From Rhizopus arrhizus (lineage: Eukaryota; Mucoromycota; Mucoromycetes; Mucorales; Rhizopodaceae), in the NCBI GenBank assembly GCA_024220505.1, contig JAKZZE010000019.1, positions 806,001 to 870,000 on the forward strand: a stretch of DNA of 64,000 nucleotides, given 5' to 3'. Under the pieces are notes generated by a model. The model saw only the letters and a program-made list of their open reading frames with translations, was not told the origin of the DNA and ran no database searches. Of this stretch, positions 35,865 to 50,555 are shown piece after piece. Each line of letters opens with the position of its first letter. Position 1 is the stretch's first letter. The position numbers were made by a program, and so were the translations under genes.

Positions 35865-36474
35865 TTAATTATTACTGTTAATATCCACATCAATACTGTT
35901 TTCATAATTATAAAGATCAGGGAAGGATTTTGTAAATTCCTCAGTTAATAATTGTTTAAATTCCTATAAAAAAGTGTTATCTATCATCGGTTTCCATCAA
36001 CATATAATCATATTTACATCAACTGCTTTAACTTTGCCATTTGTATATTGATTTTCAGTAGCTGTTCTTTCTACAAAGCTTTGTGTAAATATATCCGGGT
36101 TTCTCCCATGTTCTACATAACTAATTTCCGCAAAAAGAATGTTTTTAACAGTCAATTTTAACATTTTCATCTTTCTTTGCTTACTTTATAACTTCTTCTG
36201 GGATATGTTCAGTAATTCCTCCTTTCAGCTCGTCAATTTCTTTATAATGTTCAATGATGCTATTTCTGTTGTATATATATTGCAATTCATATTTGAGTAA
36301 AAATGTGCTAATATATGGAGCCTCTAATTACATTTTTTTCCAAACAAGTTTATTTCCGTCTGGTTGAAAGTCATAAACAATCACACTCAATTCAAATAAG
36401 TTTTGCAAAAGCTCGTCCAATTGCTCTTTTAGTAAATGTCTTGCTTCATCAGAGGAAATTGCGTCGGGTTGCAT
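35865..36474 (-). CDS. MED10: Mediator complex subunit 10
   Basis: Four exons, 36474-36332, 36265-36185, 36120-36018 and 35963-35865, encode 141 aa. Seen: LLKEQLDELLQNLFELSVIV then YDFQPDGNKLVWKKINSII, matching the first Med10 helix and its DFQP turn; IPEEVINYVEHGRNPDIFTQ with the conserved GRNP; and EFKQLLTEEFTKSFPDLYN at the C-terminus. Med10 (Nut2) is an essential middle-module subunit of Mediator, bridging activators and RNA polymerase II (family knowledge). Human Med10 is 135 aa, so this is full length. The introns (54-66 nt) make up a large part of the gene. It is divergent from UBA4 across 169 bp. An ATG further up at 36573 is in frame but would add a poorly conserved leader. Confidence 0.9.
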
Positions 36475-36643
36475 AATGTAAAAGAAAGACAAACTTGTAA
36501 ATACTAAGTCATGAGTGGCATAAAATTGTGTGGCCGTAGTAAAAGGTGCTTTTGATTGGATACGGGACCTCAAAAAATAGAATGTGTTGAGCTGCTACCT
36601 TAATTTTTTTTTCTTTTTTTTTTTGCTTGGTAGTGGACATTAA
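36475..36643. promoter_or_regulatory. Shared MED10/UBA4 divergent promoter
   Basis: The two start codons are only 169 bp apart on opposite strands. The UBA4 side has a pyrimidine-rich run at 36604-36625. No classic TATA box is evident. Confidence 0.6.
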
Positions 36644-37574
36644 ATGCAAAATTTGGAAAAAGAAAACGAACTTCTTCGTAAAAGAGTTGCTGAGCTTGAA
36701 GCAAAACTTAAAGAAAGAACACCTGAGGCACTTTTATCTGATCAGCAAGCCAGTTCTTTTGAAAAAGTAGATAAACTCACAAACCAAGAAATTTTTCGTT
36801 TTGGACGTCAACTAGTAACTCCCAAATTTGGTTATGAAGGTACGCTATAGAAAAAGAGATAATTTCAAAGGCTGATTTCTGTTTAGCACAATTGAAATTA
36901 CGCAACAAATCATTTTTGATTGTAGGTGCAGGTGGTTTAGGAGCTCCTGCAGCACTTTATCTGGGAGCAGGCGGTGTAGGCCGACTTGGTATAGTAGATC
37001 ACGATGTTGTAGATATTAATAATCTGCACCGCCAAGTCATACATACCGAGGCTCGCAGAGGTGTAAATAAAGCAGTGTCTGCTGCTACAACAGTCAAAGC
37101 GTAAGAAAAAGAAAAAAAAAAAGACAGAATGTAAAGTAATTTTTTATCCTTTAGTATATATCCTGAAGCAGATGTGGTTCCTTATGCATTTTCATTGGAT
37201 AGAACAAATGCTCTGGAACTTATTAAACAGTAGGTTGAAGGAATGGGGTTGTTTAGAAGAAGAGTCATCTTACTGTTTCTTTTTATAGATATGATATTAT
37301 CATTGATGCGACGGACAATATTGCAACCCGCTACTTGCTTAGCGATGCTGGTGTATTGGCAGGTAAACCTGTTGTTTCAGGCAGTGCATTAAGAACAGAT
37401 GGACAGGTTAGAGCATATTATGATAATAAGCTATCAATTGCTTACATTTTGCTCGTAGCTTACTATTTATAACTATAATAACGGTCCTTGTTTCCGTTGT
37501 TTACATCCAACTCCTCCTCCAGCTGCAGCTGTCGGTAGATGTGTAGATAACGGTGTTCTTGGCGTGGGTAAGAA

Positions 37575-37605
<31 letters not shown>

Positions 37606-38459
37606 TCAAGTGAGTCTCAGCTTCTTACACCGTAAATCATTAGTACCGGGAATTATTGGTATTTTACAAGCACTCGAGGCTATCAAAGTAGCAATAGGAT
37701 CAGCAGGTAAGAGCAAAAAAGTGCATGAGCAAAGAAGAAATGAATTAATTCGATAAATAGCATTGAGCGATCCAAGCTTTTTAATATTCAGCGCAATGAG
37801 CAATCCGATGTTTAGAACAATGCGTCTTCGTCAAAAAAAGAAGGACTGTGCTGTTTGTGGAGAAAATCCAACAATTACCGAGCTCATTGATTATGTGCAA
37901 TTTTGTCAAGGACAAGCTAATGATGATGTAACAAAGACAACTATTGTTATTCACAAAGCAATTATTAACTTCCTTTTCTCTTTAGATTGTGGATGAAGTA
38001 ATCTTGAAAAGAGAAGAACGTATAGATGTTGATGTAAGATTCTTTTTTTTTATACAAAAGAAAAGACTAATATGTTTTTAAAGGAATATAATGAAATAAT
38101 AGAAAAAGGAAAACCTCATTTATTAGTGGACGTTAGACCCAAGATTCAATATGATATATGTCATTTGCCCAATAGTCTACATATTCCAATTGAAGAATTA
38201 CCAAAAGAAATGCACAAAGTAAAAGAAGCAATGAAAGAGCAAAATGTGACAGACAAAGATGGTACAACAACAAATTTAAACACCGTTTTTATTGTGCTAA
38301 AAAATGAAATTTTTAGTGTTTGTTGTATGCAGATTAGGTAACGATTCACAGATTGCTGTCCGTATGATGCAAAAAGAAGGTATCGAAAAACCAAAGGATG
38401 TGATTGGAGGATTATATAGATGGTCAACTAAAGTAGACGATACATTTCCTATTTATTAA
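36644..38459 (+). CDS. UBA4: Uba4/MOCS3 adenylyltransferase-sulfurtransferase (Urm1 activator)
   Basis: Ten exons: 36644-36839, 36887-37100, 37155-37229, 37289-37406, 37459-37567, 37644-37706, 37761-37927, 37986-38033, 38084-38261 and 38317-38459; 436 aa. Uba4 activates the ubiquitin-like Urm1 as acyl-adenylate and then thiocarboxylates it for tRNA wobble-uridine thiolation and protein urmylation (family knowledge). Seen: a coiled N-terminus; [13 protein letters not shown]; the nucleotide loop [38 protein letters not shown]; the zinc cysteines GPCFRCLHP and CAVCGE; and a C-terminal rhodanese domain with VDVRP and the active-site loop [10 protein letters not shown]. The exon joining to VFVVCR needs a 55-nt intron at 38262-38316. 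Intron 37568-37643 contains T27. The stop overlaps that of the next gene. Confidence 0.94.
37580..37606. repeat. Poly-T tract (27 bp) in UBA4 intron
   Basis: Lies 12 bp after the 5' splice site of UBA4 intron 5. Confidence 0.88.
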
Positions 38460-39425
38460 TTGCGTTTTTTTGCTTTAAAACCACCAACAATATCCCAACC
38501 AACAAGAACAACATATAAAACAAAAGAAACGAAGCCAAAAAAGATAGAAGTATTATAGAAATCACACCAATGATTGTGTCCACCTGGTGGGCAGCGATAT
38601 TTTGCTATTTCAACAATAATACCAATGCCCCATAAAAGTGCCATTAATAAATCACATAAAATTAAAATAACTCGCTTCATTTTATCCGCTTTTCCGAATC
38701 TCCTAAATAAATAAAAGAAACTGTGATATCCTGAGTAGATAATAGACATGATAGCCTAGCATAATATGAGTAACTTATACACACATGAGTTTACTTGATA
38801 TTTTACCACCGCGAAAAGATAATAAAAGCATGCACTGCTATCAAAAGGAACAGACTCTCCAGAGTACTACATAATAAATTATAAGTAGTGTATTATGTAA
38901 AACGGAAAAAAAAATTACAGGTGAAGCGCCTGCTGCAAAACCTAAGTGTCCAATAGCAAATATAAACAGTATAACTCTAAACAAAACTCTTAGTTTAGAT
39001 GGGGTTGTTCTTGTGGCTGAAGGAATATTTATAGATTCTGCTTTGTTATTATCGTTATTGGTTGTGTTGATATTTTCTGTATGCGTTGGCTGAGGGGAAT
39101 AAGCACTGGCTACTGTGGGTGAGTTTCCATAAGGTGTACCAGAGTATTGATAAGCATTTGTGTTGTTGTAAACAGGCTCATCCAATGTCTTGTTGGATTC
39201 TTGTTGTTGCCAGGCATTGACAGGTGGCTGTGGCTGATGGTAGTCTGAAGGAGAAGGCATACGCTGTGTACCGTAAGGTGAACTTGGAACTAACGTAGGT
39301 GTTTCTTTCACTCTTGGTGGAAGTTCAGGACCAGGAGAGCTTTCATATGCATTCCCATATCTTGGACCACCATCCGACCAAGGATTATTATTATTATTCG
39401 CCTCTTCAAATGGATTGTGGCTCAT
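38456..39425 (-). CDS. MARVEL-like four-helix membrane protein
   Basis: Exons 39425-38919, 38866-38807 and 38755-38456 give 288 aa. The first half (residues 1-145) is polar, rich in N, P, Q, S and T, begins MSHNPFEEANNN, and has an NPF endocytic motif at residues 4-6. Four hydrophobic segments follow: VLFRVILFIFAIGHLGFAAG; YYLFAVAIMSIIYSGYHSFF; VILILCDLLMALLWGIGIIV; and FGFVSFVLYVVLVGWDIVGG. A CPPG...WCDF pair of cysteines sits between the last two. This topology with a cytosolic low-complexity N-terminus fits fungal MARVEL-domain proteins of the plasma membrane or eisosomes. The assignment is from topology and is not certain. It is convergent with UBA4, with 4 bp of shared stop sequence, and divergent from fimbrin. 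Confidence 0.75.
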
Positions 39426-39625
39426 AAAAAAAAAAAAAGAAAAAAAGAAAAAAAGAAAAGAAAAGGCCAAGCAAAAAAAAAAAGAGAGAAAGGTAAAAAT
39501 GGATATTAGTGTAACACTTCCTGTACGTCATTATTCAAATTTAATTCACCGCTCTTTGTTTTATAAAATTTCATCATCACAAGCAAAGCTTTTCTTTTTC
39601 TTTCTATTACTTGACAAAAATAAGA
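39426..39625. promoter_or_regulatory. Divergent promoter between MARVEL-like gene and fimbrin
   Basis: 200 bp between opposite start codons. A-rich next to the MARVEL start, T-rich next to the fimbrin start. Confidence 0.5.
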
Positions 39626-41919
39626 ATGGTTTTAAACGCTTTTACTCTTCAACGTAAATACCCTCAATTACAAGTGAATGACATAAACAACTTAATAGAT
39701 CAATTCAAGTAAGTACAAACAAGCTACAGGTTTTCATTGTTGAACTTAATAATGTAAAAACAGTGAAATTGATTTAGACCAGGATGGTTATCTCGATCAT
39801 AACGAGATTCAAAAGGCTTGTAAAGATACTGGTTATAGTGAGAATTATGATGAGATTAGAGCCACTTTGAAGGATGTTCGTACAAACACAGTAGATAAGA
39901 TTGACATGGAAGAGTTTATTGAGGTAAAGCATCATTGCACAAGAATAAAGAGGAAAGGAAATGAGATTGTGTTGTCTGTGCGTTCTCCTCTTTTGTTTTA
40001 AGAAAGACACGCGAAGTGTAAGGCAGCACAATCGGTCATTAAAAAGAGAACAATGGGGAAATCAAAGGAGAATTTTTATGCCAAGCTTTTGATTTGATAC
40101 TTATCTTCTGTTGTTTTTTATTTTCTTGGCATATTTGTATTTATAGCTTGCTGCAAAATTGAAAGAAGGACGCAATAAGGGTGCATTTGATGTGCATCAA
40201 AACAAAATCAAGGTTCACGGAACTAATGCTAACGTTACACATACTATCAATGAGGATGAACGTACTGAATTCACAAGACACATTAACGGTGTTCTAGCCG
40301 GCGATATTCACATTGGAAACAGAGTACCTATTCCAACAAACACAATGCAAATCTTTGATGAATGCAAAGGTAAATCTATTACTAAAATGTGTGTATATGT
40401 AATAATCTAATAAATGTATAGACGGCCTTATCCTTTGTAAGCTGATTAATGATGCTGTTCCTGATACAATCGATGAACGTGTATTAAATGTGAAATCTAA
40501 ACTGAACAATTTTCAAATGGTTGAAAACAATAATATCGTAATTAATTCTGCAAAAGCTATCGGTTGTTCAGTGGTCAATATTGGTTCATCGGATATCATT
40601 GAAGGTCGTGAGCACTTGATCCTTGGTTTGATTTGGCAAATCATTAAACGTGGTCTGTTGAGCAAAATTGATATTAAGCAACACCCTGAATTGTATCGGC
40701 TTTTGGAACAAGATGAAACACTCGATGACTTTTTGAAATTACCTCCAGACCAAATCTTGATCAGATGGTTCAACTATCATCTAAAGGCTGCTGGTTGGGA
40801 ACGAAGGTAGAAGGATGTGATCTAAAGAGTTTATATAGTAACATGCTTTTTTTTAGAGTCTCTAACTTCTCTAAGGATGTTGCTGATGGCGAGAATTATA
40901 CAATTTTATTAAACCAACTGAAGCCTGAATTATGCTCCCGTGCTCCACTTCAAGAACGTGACCTGTTAAAGAGAGCTGAAATGGTCTTAGTTAATGCCGA
41001 AAAAATTGATTGTCGTAAATATTTGACCCCTACTGCCTTGGTGGCTGGTAATCCAAAGCTTAACTTGGCTTTTGTTGCCCATTTATTCAACACACATCCC
41101 GGTTTGGATCCTTTGACAGAAGAAGAGGCTCCAGAGATTGAACCATTTGATGCTGAAGGTGAACGTGAAGCTCGCATGTTTACACTCTGGCTCAATAGTT
41201 TAAATGTTGAACCTGGTGTTTACAATTTATTTGAAGATTTACAAGATGGTCTTGTCTTGTTGCAAGCATTCGAAAAAGTAGCCCCTGGCGTGGTTAATTG
41301 GCGTGCTGTCAGTCGTAAACAGCCTCTTTCTCGTTTCAAACAGATTGAAAACTGTAATTATGCAGTTCACCTTGGACAGGAACTTCGGTTTTCTCTTGTT
41401 GGTATCCAAGGCTCTGATATTGTAGATGGACAAAGGACATTAACCTTGGGCCTCGTTTGGCAATTAATGCGTGAAAATGTCGTGCACACACTTCAATCAC
41501 TCAACAAGAATGGTCGGTTTATCTCTGATCAGGATCTTGTTCGCTGGGCAAATGAAACAGTACAACGTGGAGGCAAACAGAGCAAGATGACTTCCTTTAG
41601 GGATCCCTCTCTTAGTACAGGTATCTTTTTTTTGGATGTACTCAATGGTATAAATCCCAGCTATGTGGACTATAGTATGGTGACAAGCGGTCGAACAGAA
41701 GAAGATGCATTTAATAATGCAAAGCTTGCTATCTCTATTGCTCGTAAGTTGGGAGCAACTATTTTCCTTGTGCCAGAAGATATTGTGGAAGTTCGTCCCA
41801 AGATGGTAAGAAAGATATATACAAAGCTCTTCTTTAGTTCAGGACTAACATCTTTTGATGTGTAGAATTTGACATTTATTGGTAGCTTGATGCAAGTGGA
41901 TAAAGGAATTCATCATTAA
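39626..41919 (+). CDS. SAC6: Fimbrin/plastin, actin-bundling protein
   Basis: Six exons, 39626-39708, 39764-39923, 40147-40369, 40422-40806, 40857-41805 and 41866-41919, give 617 aa. Fimbrin crosslinks F-actin into bundles in actin patches and cables (family knowledge). Seen: an N-terminal EF-hand loop DQDGYLDHNEIQ with a degenerate second one (VDKIDMEEF); then four calponin-homology domains in two tandem actin-binding modules, with landmarks THTINEDERTEFTRHINGVL, DGLILCKLINDAVPDTIDER, LILGLIWQIIKRGLL, ARMFTLWLNSLNVEPGVYNL, LTLGLVWQLMRENV and LDVLNGINPSYVDYSMVTSG. The C-terminus ends FIGSLMQVDKGIHH. Intron 39924-40146 is 223 nt, about four times the usual size here. Confidence 0.95.
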
Positions 41920-41987
41920 TATACGTTATTTAATAATAAAAATACTATTTTTTTTTATTTAAACAATGATCTTCAATATGTATATTC

Positions 41988-42123
41988 TTATACATTAAAG
42001 CTCATTACTAGATCGCATATTCTTAACTTGACACACTTAGGCGAATTCCAATCAAACTTTACTTGCCTAATAATATCAGAGGGTGCCAACGAACCTAAAC
42101 AAAACACACATTAACAAAAATCT

Positions 42124-42172
<49 letters not shown>

Positions 42173-45100
42173 GTTTGGTAAAGCAAATGTAAACACTTTG
42201 TCTGGTTTATGAGCACCAGAAGAATCCTTCTTTTGACTGCTTGTATTGGTTAAACTGCTAGTAAGCATTCCAAACAGACTCATGTTAGTGTGCCATATAC
42301 GTACACTTTGATCAAGCAATGAACAAGTGGCAATTAGTTTGGCATCAGGTGAAAAAGCAAGAGCAACCACAGGCCCTGTATGACCTTCTAATACAACAGA
42401 TCGAGTCGTTGTACGTATATCGTAAATAACAGATGCTCCCTCCAAAGTTCCTACAGCTAGCTTCTGAGCGCTACTACTAAAATCAACTGAGGGATATCTA
42501 TTAAAAATTGCTTTTAGTAAGAGGGTTTCTATTAAGTTATACTTTACGTCTTAACAAGATCGTGAAGAATGGAAGTTGTTGATTGCACCATTGCTTCACG
42601 CATATGCGGTACATTTGGATCTAATGTCTTGACTACTGTCTCAATCACACTTTGAACATAAGAATAAAGAAGTATAGGTTCCTAAATTTACATTTTAACT
42701 TTACAAAAAACACTCAAATATAAGTCCAAATTTACCTTTTTGATGAATATGCCAATGATCTTCAAGCAACGTAGACGAACATCAAGCGACTTTGCTTGAA
42801 TGGTGTCGAAGGTCAAAGTACTTATAACCAAAGGCATGTTGGCAATCGATATTTGAAAAATAGCTACCTTGGCAGCCCTGCTGATATGCGCCATTGTGGG
42901 TCGCGAGTCTGCAGCATACATAAACAGAGTCCTCAAAACTTCAGCTGCATCGATATGCGTTTCCCATGTCTTGAATCCTTGACTTAATAACTCCATAGAA
43001 GATAGAATTCGAGCTACAGACCCTGCAGACAATGTACCACCTTCCTCACTGTTATCTATTTCCGTATCAGATAAAAGAAAAGTAAGACTTGACGCGGTTG
43101 ATTTGCATACACGAGTGCTCAGTTTTTGAGGTTGATCACAGCCCATTATACCAAGTATAACGGATGCGCGGACTATCATTTGCGAGCTACTATTGTCAGA
43201 AGGACTAGTGGGCACTACAAATCAAGGTAATCATTACATCAATATTGTATTTTATTTATACAATATAAAACTTACAAAATGTTTCCCAGTAATTGATGAG
43301 TGAGTCTACTTTATCTTTAGGCGAACCCGTAATTGCACTTGCAAATAACAATCTTGCTAAATAGTAACATTATAAGTTATTAATTAGTCTATATTACTAC
43401 CTTTTCTTTTACCTGAAGGATCTTGCCAGTATTTACTCAATAAGGATAATGAAGGAAAGCAATAACGCTTACCAATTACTAAGGGCAGCGACATGGCATA
43501 GCTGGTGATTAAATCGGAGTATTTATTTTCTTGACCTGCCATAGAAATGACTACTTTTGCTAATAAACTAATTGAGAGCAGGCGAATTGCAGTCAATGAA
43601 GAAGAAATCGTCCATATCTCCCTTTCGTGTTTTACTGGAGCAAGTATAGACAAGTTGCCATTTGCGCTGTTATATGAAATTATTCATACATACGTAGAAT
43701 ATATCGTTTCTATTTATTTACCCTTTAAGCCCATAGCTTATATTTGAACTGAATTTCTTTGTTAATTTTACAGATCGAGAACATAGTACCTCAAATGCTT
43801 CATTGATATTCCAAGATGTAATGACAGATACAAGAGTTGCTATCAATTCAACTTTCTTTTCCAACATATCTTGATTATGCTTTGTTTTGTCATCTTGGCT
43901 ATCTAAAGGATCATCTTTGTCAAGTCTAAAGGAAAGGACATCTGGAACAACAGCATCAAATGTAGTAGAAGAAGAAGAAGACATAGATGCTTTCAAAATG
44001 GGTTGAGTGGCACTTTCTCGTTCTTGATGGTTAGATATTCGAGTGTGAACACTGTGAGCAAGCCGACGGACATTGACTGAAAATACTTGTGCAAAGTTGT
44101 TGCGTGTCTGTAAGTCTGCATAGAGTATATGATCAATAAATGAGGTAGAAGAAAATGAAGAATAATTTCTTACTGGAATCATTAGACACGATTGATTTCA
44201 CCTGTATAATTTGCCTTGATTGGTTCTTACTAGATGAACTTTTTGGAATCGTTATGCGATTTATAGGCCATCTACTATCTTCCATAATATCTCTAGTGTT
44301 TTTGCCATGTAATACCCGATCCAAGTGAGCAGTTTGCATCTTGAAGAAAGGAGTTAAGTTACGTCTTTTATATAAAAGCCCTGGTTACCTGCCACACAAA
44401 CGCAGTATCATCACTATATCCAAGCACTAAATAGTCTTCAACTGTTCTCCATTGAATTGTAGTTAGAGGATGCGAATGCCCAGGGAATATAAATAGGCTG
44501 TTTATCTCAAAATCTTAGGCTTTTGTATACACAGACGAAGAACTTACCATGACATTGAATCAACAGATATCAAGGCTACAGAATTATCTTCACCAATAGA
44601 GACTATGCATCCTTTTATACGCGTATCTTTTTGTTCGACAGGTTCAATAAAGGATACCACTGGTGTTGAGTGAACTGCGCATGAAGCAACATATTTTCCA
44701 TCGCTATATCGATACGTTAATCCAAGAAGGCTTTTTACAAAATATCTCTTTCTATTTACATGAGATTCCAAATCTTTACAACGCCATCAAGACCGCCTGA
44801 TATCAAATATTGTTGACCAGAGACTTGGTGTTCTGGCACAAGCATGCATGTCACTGCACTATAATGTGCTTTCTTAAAAACCCGAACATCATCACGATGA
44901 TCAAGATGATTGGAAATATCATTTAAATGTAAAAGGGCTAAAGACAATGGAACTACACAAATTTTCCCTGTATCTACATTTATCTGTATGAATAGACATA
45001 TATAAAGCACACTTTTTTTTTTACTCTTTACCATAGCCAATAGCTAAATGATTTGTGTTGACGGATTCAGTCACTGTAATACATCCCAATGCTTTATCCG

Positions 45101-45533
45101 TCTGATGATCCTCTATCGGCCATATTGATTTGTATTCAGTATTAATTGTATATTCAGATGACCCTCCTTCCAATGATAATGGAAGTATAGTAAAAGCAGA
45201 TGATCTCAATTGATTACAAGTAACAAATCCATATAATTTTTCATTACATTGAAACACAGTTGTCAGAGTTGATTCGGAATAAATAGGGCCTGGGATGAAA
45301 AGGAGAAGTTAAAGTCTTATTTTATATTATTGTCTTCATATTTTTCTTACTGTTCTTGCTTAAATGATAAGAATGGATCAATACCGCACTTATTGGAAAC
45401 TATTAGAGGAAAGGATATTCAGGATATATATATACAGCATACCTATACTTGCTATTATCTGCAATTGATTCTTGTATTTTGTAATAAAAGATATCACCAT
45501 GCTATTATTAACCAGAATAAGCGTTAGGCAATT

Positions 45534-45580
<47 letters not shown>

Positions 45581-46720
45581 ATTGTCCAGAGAGTTAAGTG
45601 GTCTTTATTAAAAAAATCACCATTTTGCCATTGTGTTTTAGGGTCTGAAGGAATAATGAACTGAGGTATAAATTCTCCATTATTAACAGCCATGATCTAC
45701 ACATATACAGGTTAAAAGTGTACAGTTTATGATCCTTGATAGTATGTATACCAAGACGTTTTTGTTTGTCAGGACCATAAACATTCTAGGTGATGTTTTA
45801 TTTTTAATTAGATTGAAAGTTGGAGAGCGAATGGTATCATCTAGTATTCTACTGGATTGAGCTTTGTGTATGTCATGTTTGCTAGAATCATAATCCCAAA
45901 TATTAAGCTCTCCTTCCATATTTATTGTCATCAATTGGGGGTTGTTTGTATCTATTTGTTGTTAAGCAAAAAGTGAGACGCCTGTTTTTCTTTACCTGGC
46001 TCATCAAAATCCATGCAAGTAACCCAGTTTGAATGGCCGTCCCAAACTCGAACTACCTAAAAGTAATACTCAATCCTTTTTCTCTTTTCTCCTTTCTTTA
46101 TACATACTTCTAGCGTTGTTGAGTTTAGAATGGTTATTTCGTTGGCTTGCCCATAACAAAAGATGTCATGATTCGAAATCTATAAAATATAAAATTAAAA
46201 CAAAAATGCATTTATTTTACATTTCATTTCTTTTCATTTTTTTACTCGAGAAAATACTTTTAAAGCGCGAGGAACACCTATAAAGCCGTTTGGATTCACT
46301 GCTTGACATTTTCCATCCAAAGCATTCCAACGTATAATCTCACTAAAAAGTTGCTTTTCTCAAATTAACAAAGTAAATGGATCAAGATTACCACTTGTTT
46401 TTACCCATCTTCAGCAGCACTTAATAAAATGTCTACTTTTGAAGGACAATCGGACTCTGTCTGCATAACACACAAAGCAACCACGGCTTTTTTATGGCCT
46501 ACTAAAAGTAACTTGTGCTATATGCCTTTTTAGTTGATACTTTTCGTATTATGAAGTTTCTTTATTTTACTTGTATGAAGTTGTCCTTGAAAGTATAAAC
46601 CCAAATATGACCATCTTTTTGGCCAGTATATATATTTGAGTGGCTGTAAGTAATACACGTTATATTTGGATTGGATAAACCATGCCAGACTACTAAGGGT
46701 AGTGAGAGCGAAGAGGCCAT
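41988..46720 (-). CDS. WDR7: WDR7 / rabconnectin-3 beta homologue (WD40-HEAT protein)
   Basis: About 19 exons, read in reverse from MASSLSLPLVVWHGL at 46720 to a TAA at 41988. Approximate exons: 46720-46571, 46510-46408, 46344-46280, 46185-46110, 46057-46000, 45960-45740, 45700-45578, 45290-45036, 44985-44760, 44735-44549, 44500-44390, 44339-44180, 44140-43720, 43665-43415, 43360-43275, 43215-42737, 42680-42550, 42495-42172, 42094-41988. N-terminal WD blades (GQKDGHIWVY, YLISGGLDGVVKIWN, VRVWDGHSNWVTCMDFDEPG), a central helical part (SLSLLSKYWQDPSGK, STASSLTFLLSD, GFKTWETHIDAAEVLRTLFM), and C-terminal blades (GASVIYDIRTTTRSVVLEGH, SLLDQSVRIWHTNMSLFG) follow the WDR7 order. WDR7 partners with DMXL/Rav1-type proteins to assemble the vacuolar V-ATPase (family knowledge). 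Boundaries are approximate; two introns contain A-tracts of about 41 bp right after GT. Confidence 0.85.
42129..42169. repeat. Poly-T tract (41 bp), last WDR7 intron
   Basis: In the gene's sense this is an A-tract that starts directly at the 5' splice site GT (donor at 42171). Confidence 0.88.
45536..45577. repeat. Poly-T tract (42 bp), WDR7 intron
   Basis: Again an A-tract in gene sense beginning at the donor after the HLTLWTM exon. Confidence 0.88.
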
Positions 46721-47192
46721 AACTGAAAAAAGAAAAAAAAAAAAAAAAAAAGAAAATGAAATTTCGTTGTAAGTTGAACGTGAATATTGTCCAATAGTAA
46801 GCAAGAGTCGTACTTTATTTGAAAGATCATGCAATTTTCCTTGACTCAAAGTTCCTGTTGCTGTCAACGTTTCATCTCGGTCAGGCAATTAAGTATGTGA
46901 TCTTGACAATAAAAGTTTGTTTATTTAAATATATTTTGTATTATTAGTTAGATGTTCCTTTTAAAAGTACATACTCCATATTTCAAACATGATTCAGATA
47001 TTTTCCTATACAAGCTAGTGATTTACTAACGATAACTGTCATACAAAACGTGATCAATATCTCTTCTGTATACAAACAGTAGTATAATCTCTCTTGAGAC
47101 TTAAAAACAGAAGTGTCTTCCTTTCTTAGGGCTACTGTACTGAATATGCTGAAGTTTTTGTGCTTCTTTGTTGCTTGGAATACAAGCATAGA

Positions 47193-47230
<38 letters not shown>

Positions 47231-47456
47231 TCATTTGCATATTAACGAGTAACACGGTCGACAGGTATATACTCTCAAAGATTGTATGTTAGGTATAGCA
47301 AAGGGACCTCAACTTATAGGCTTCTATGTCATTTTTAAAAATATGTTTCTAAAAAGATGAACTCGAGCCCAGTATCTTTTGTCATTTATGTTATTTGTAT
47401 CTATATACAAATTTTTATGCCTTCAGTATTGATTGCATTTATTTCAAAATGCTCGA
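46721..47456. other. Intergenic between AFG2 stop and WDR7 start
   Basis: Contains an A34 run at 47194-47227. Two ORFs here (46562-46888 upstream part, 46983-47255) run through homopolymers and are not called. The promoter of WDR7 should lie next to 46721. Confidence 0.5.
47194..47227. repeat. Poly-A tract (34 bp)
   Basis: Uninterrupted A run between AFG2 and WDR7. Confidence 0.88.
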
Positions 47457-50081
<2,625 letters not shown>

Positions 50082-50555
50082 ATTTGTATGCTTGATTAAT
50101 TAGAAAGAAAATTGTCCGTTGCCAGTTTGTAGATTTTTTTTAAAAAAGTACGGACTTTTAAAGTAAAAACTTGGGGCTAACAAAAAATACCAATGTTAAC
50201 GAAATTAACCTCTAATACGATAAATGCTCTCTGAGCCATGCTTTATTTTTCATATATATACATAATAGTAATAATGAAATCCCTTTTTACTTGTATCTTT
50301 CTAAGATAAGCTAATATATGAATTCATTTTTTTGGGTGGGATAAATATAAAATATTTGATAATCGTAAAAAACAGTAGTAAATTCAGGTCGCCATAAAGA
50401 ACGATACCATGGGCGGGTATGTATCACATTTCGGTCTTCGTTTCGTCAACATTGGTACTGCTTGTCGTACATAAACTAACACCAGTTGACTCTATTCCGA
50501 TCTCTAATGTGATACTGTTGTTCGTAGAAGAAAAAAATTGAATTGTTAATGGCTG
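50082..50555. other. Intergenic between AFG2 and LINE remnant
   Basis: AFG2 promoter next to 50082. LINE homology fades near 50555; the last ~80 bases of that open frame are non-LINE sequence. Confidence 0.45.

Noticed and set aside
46562..46888. N-terminal extension of WDR7 through a poly-Phe run
   Set aside because: The family's start motif begins at 46720; the upstream part is a homopolymer artefact.
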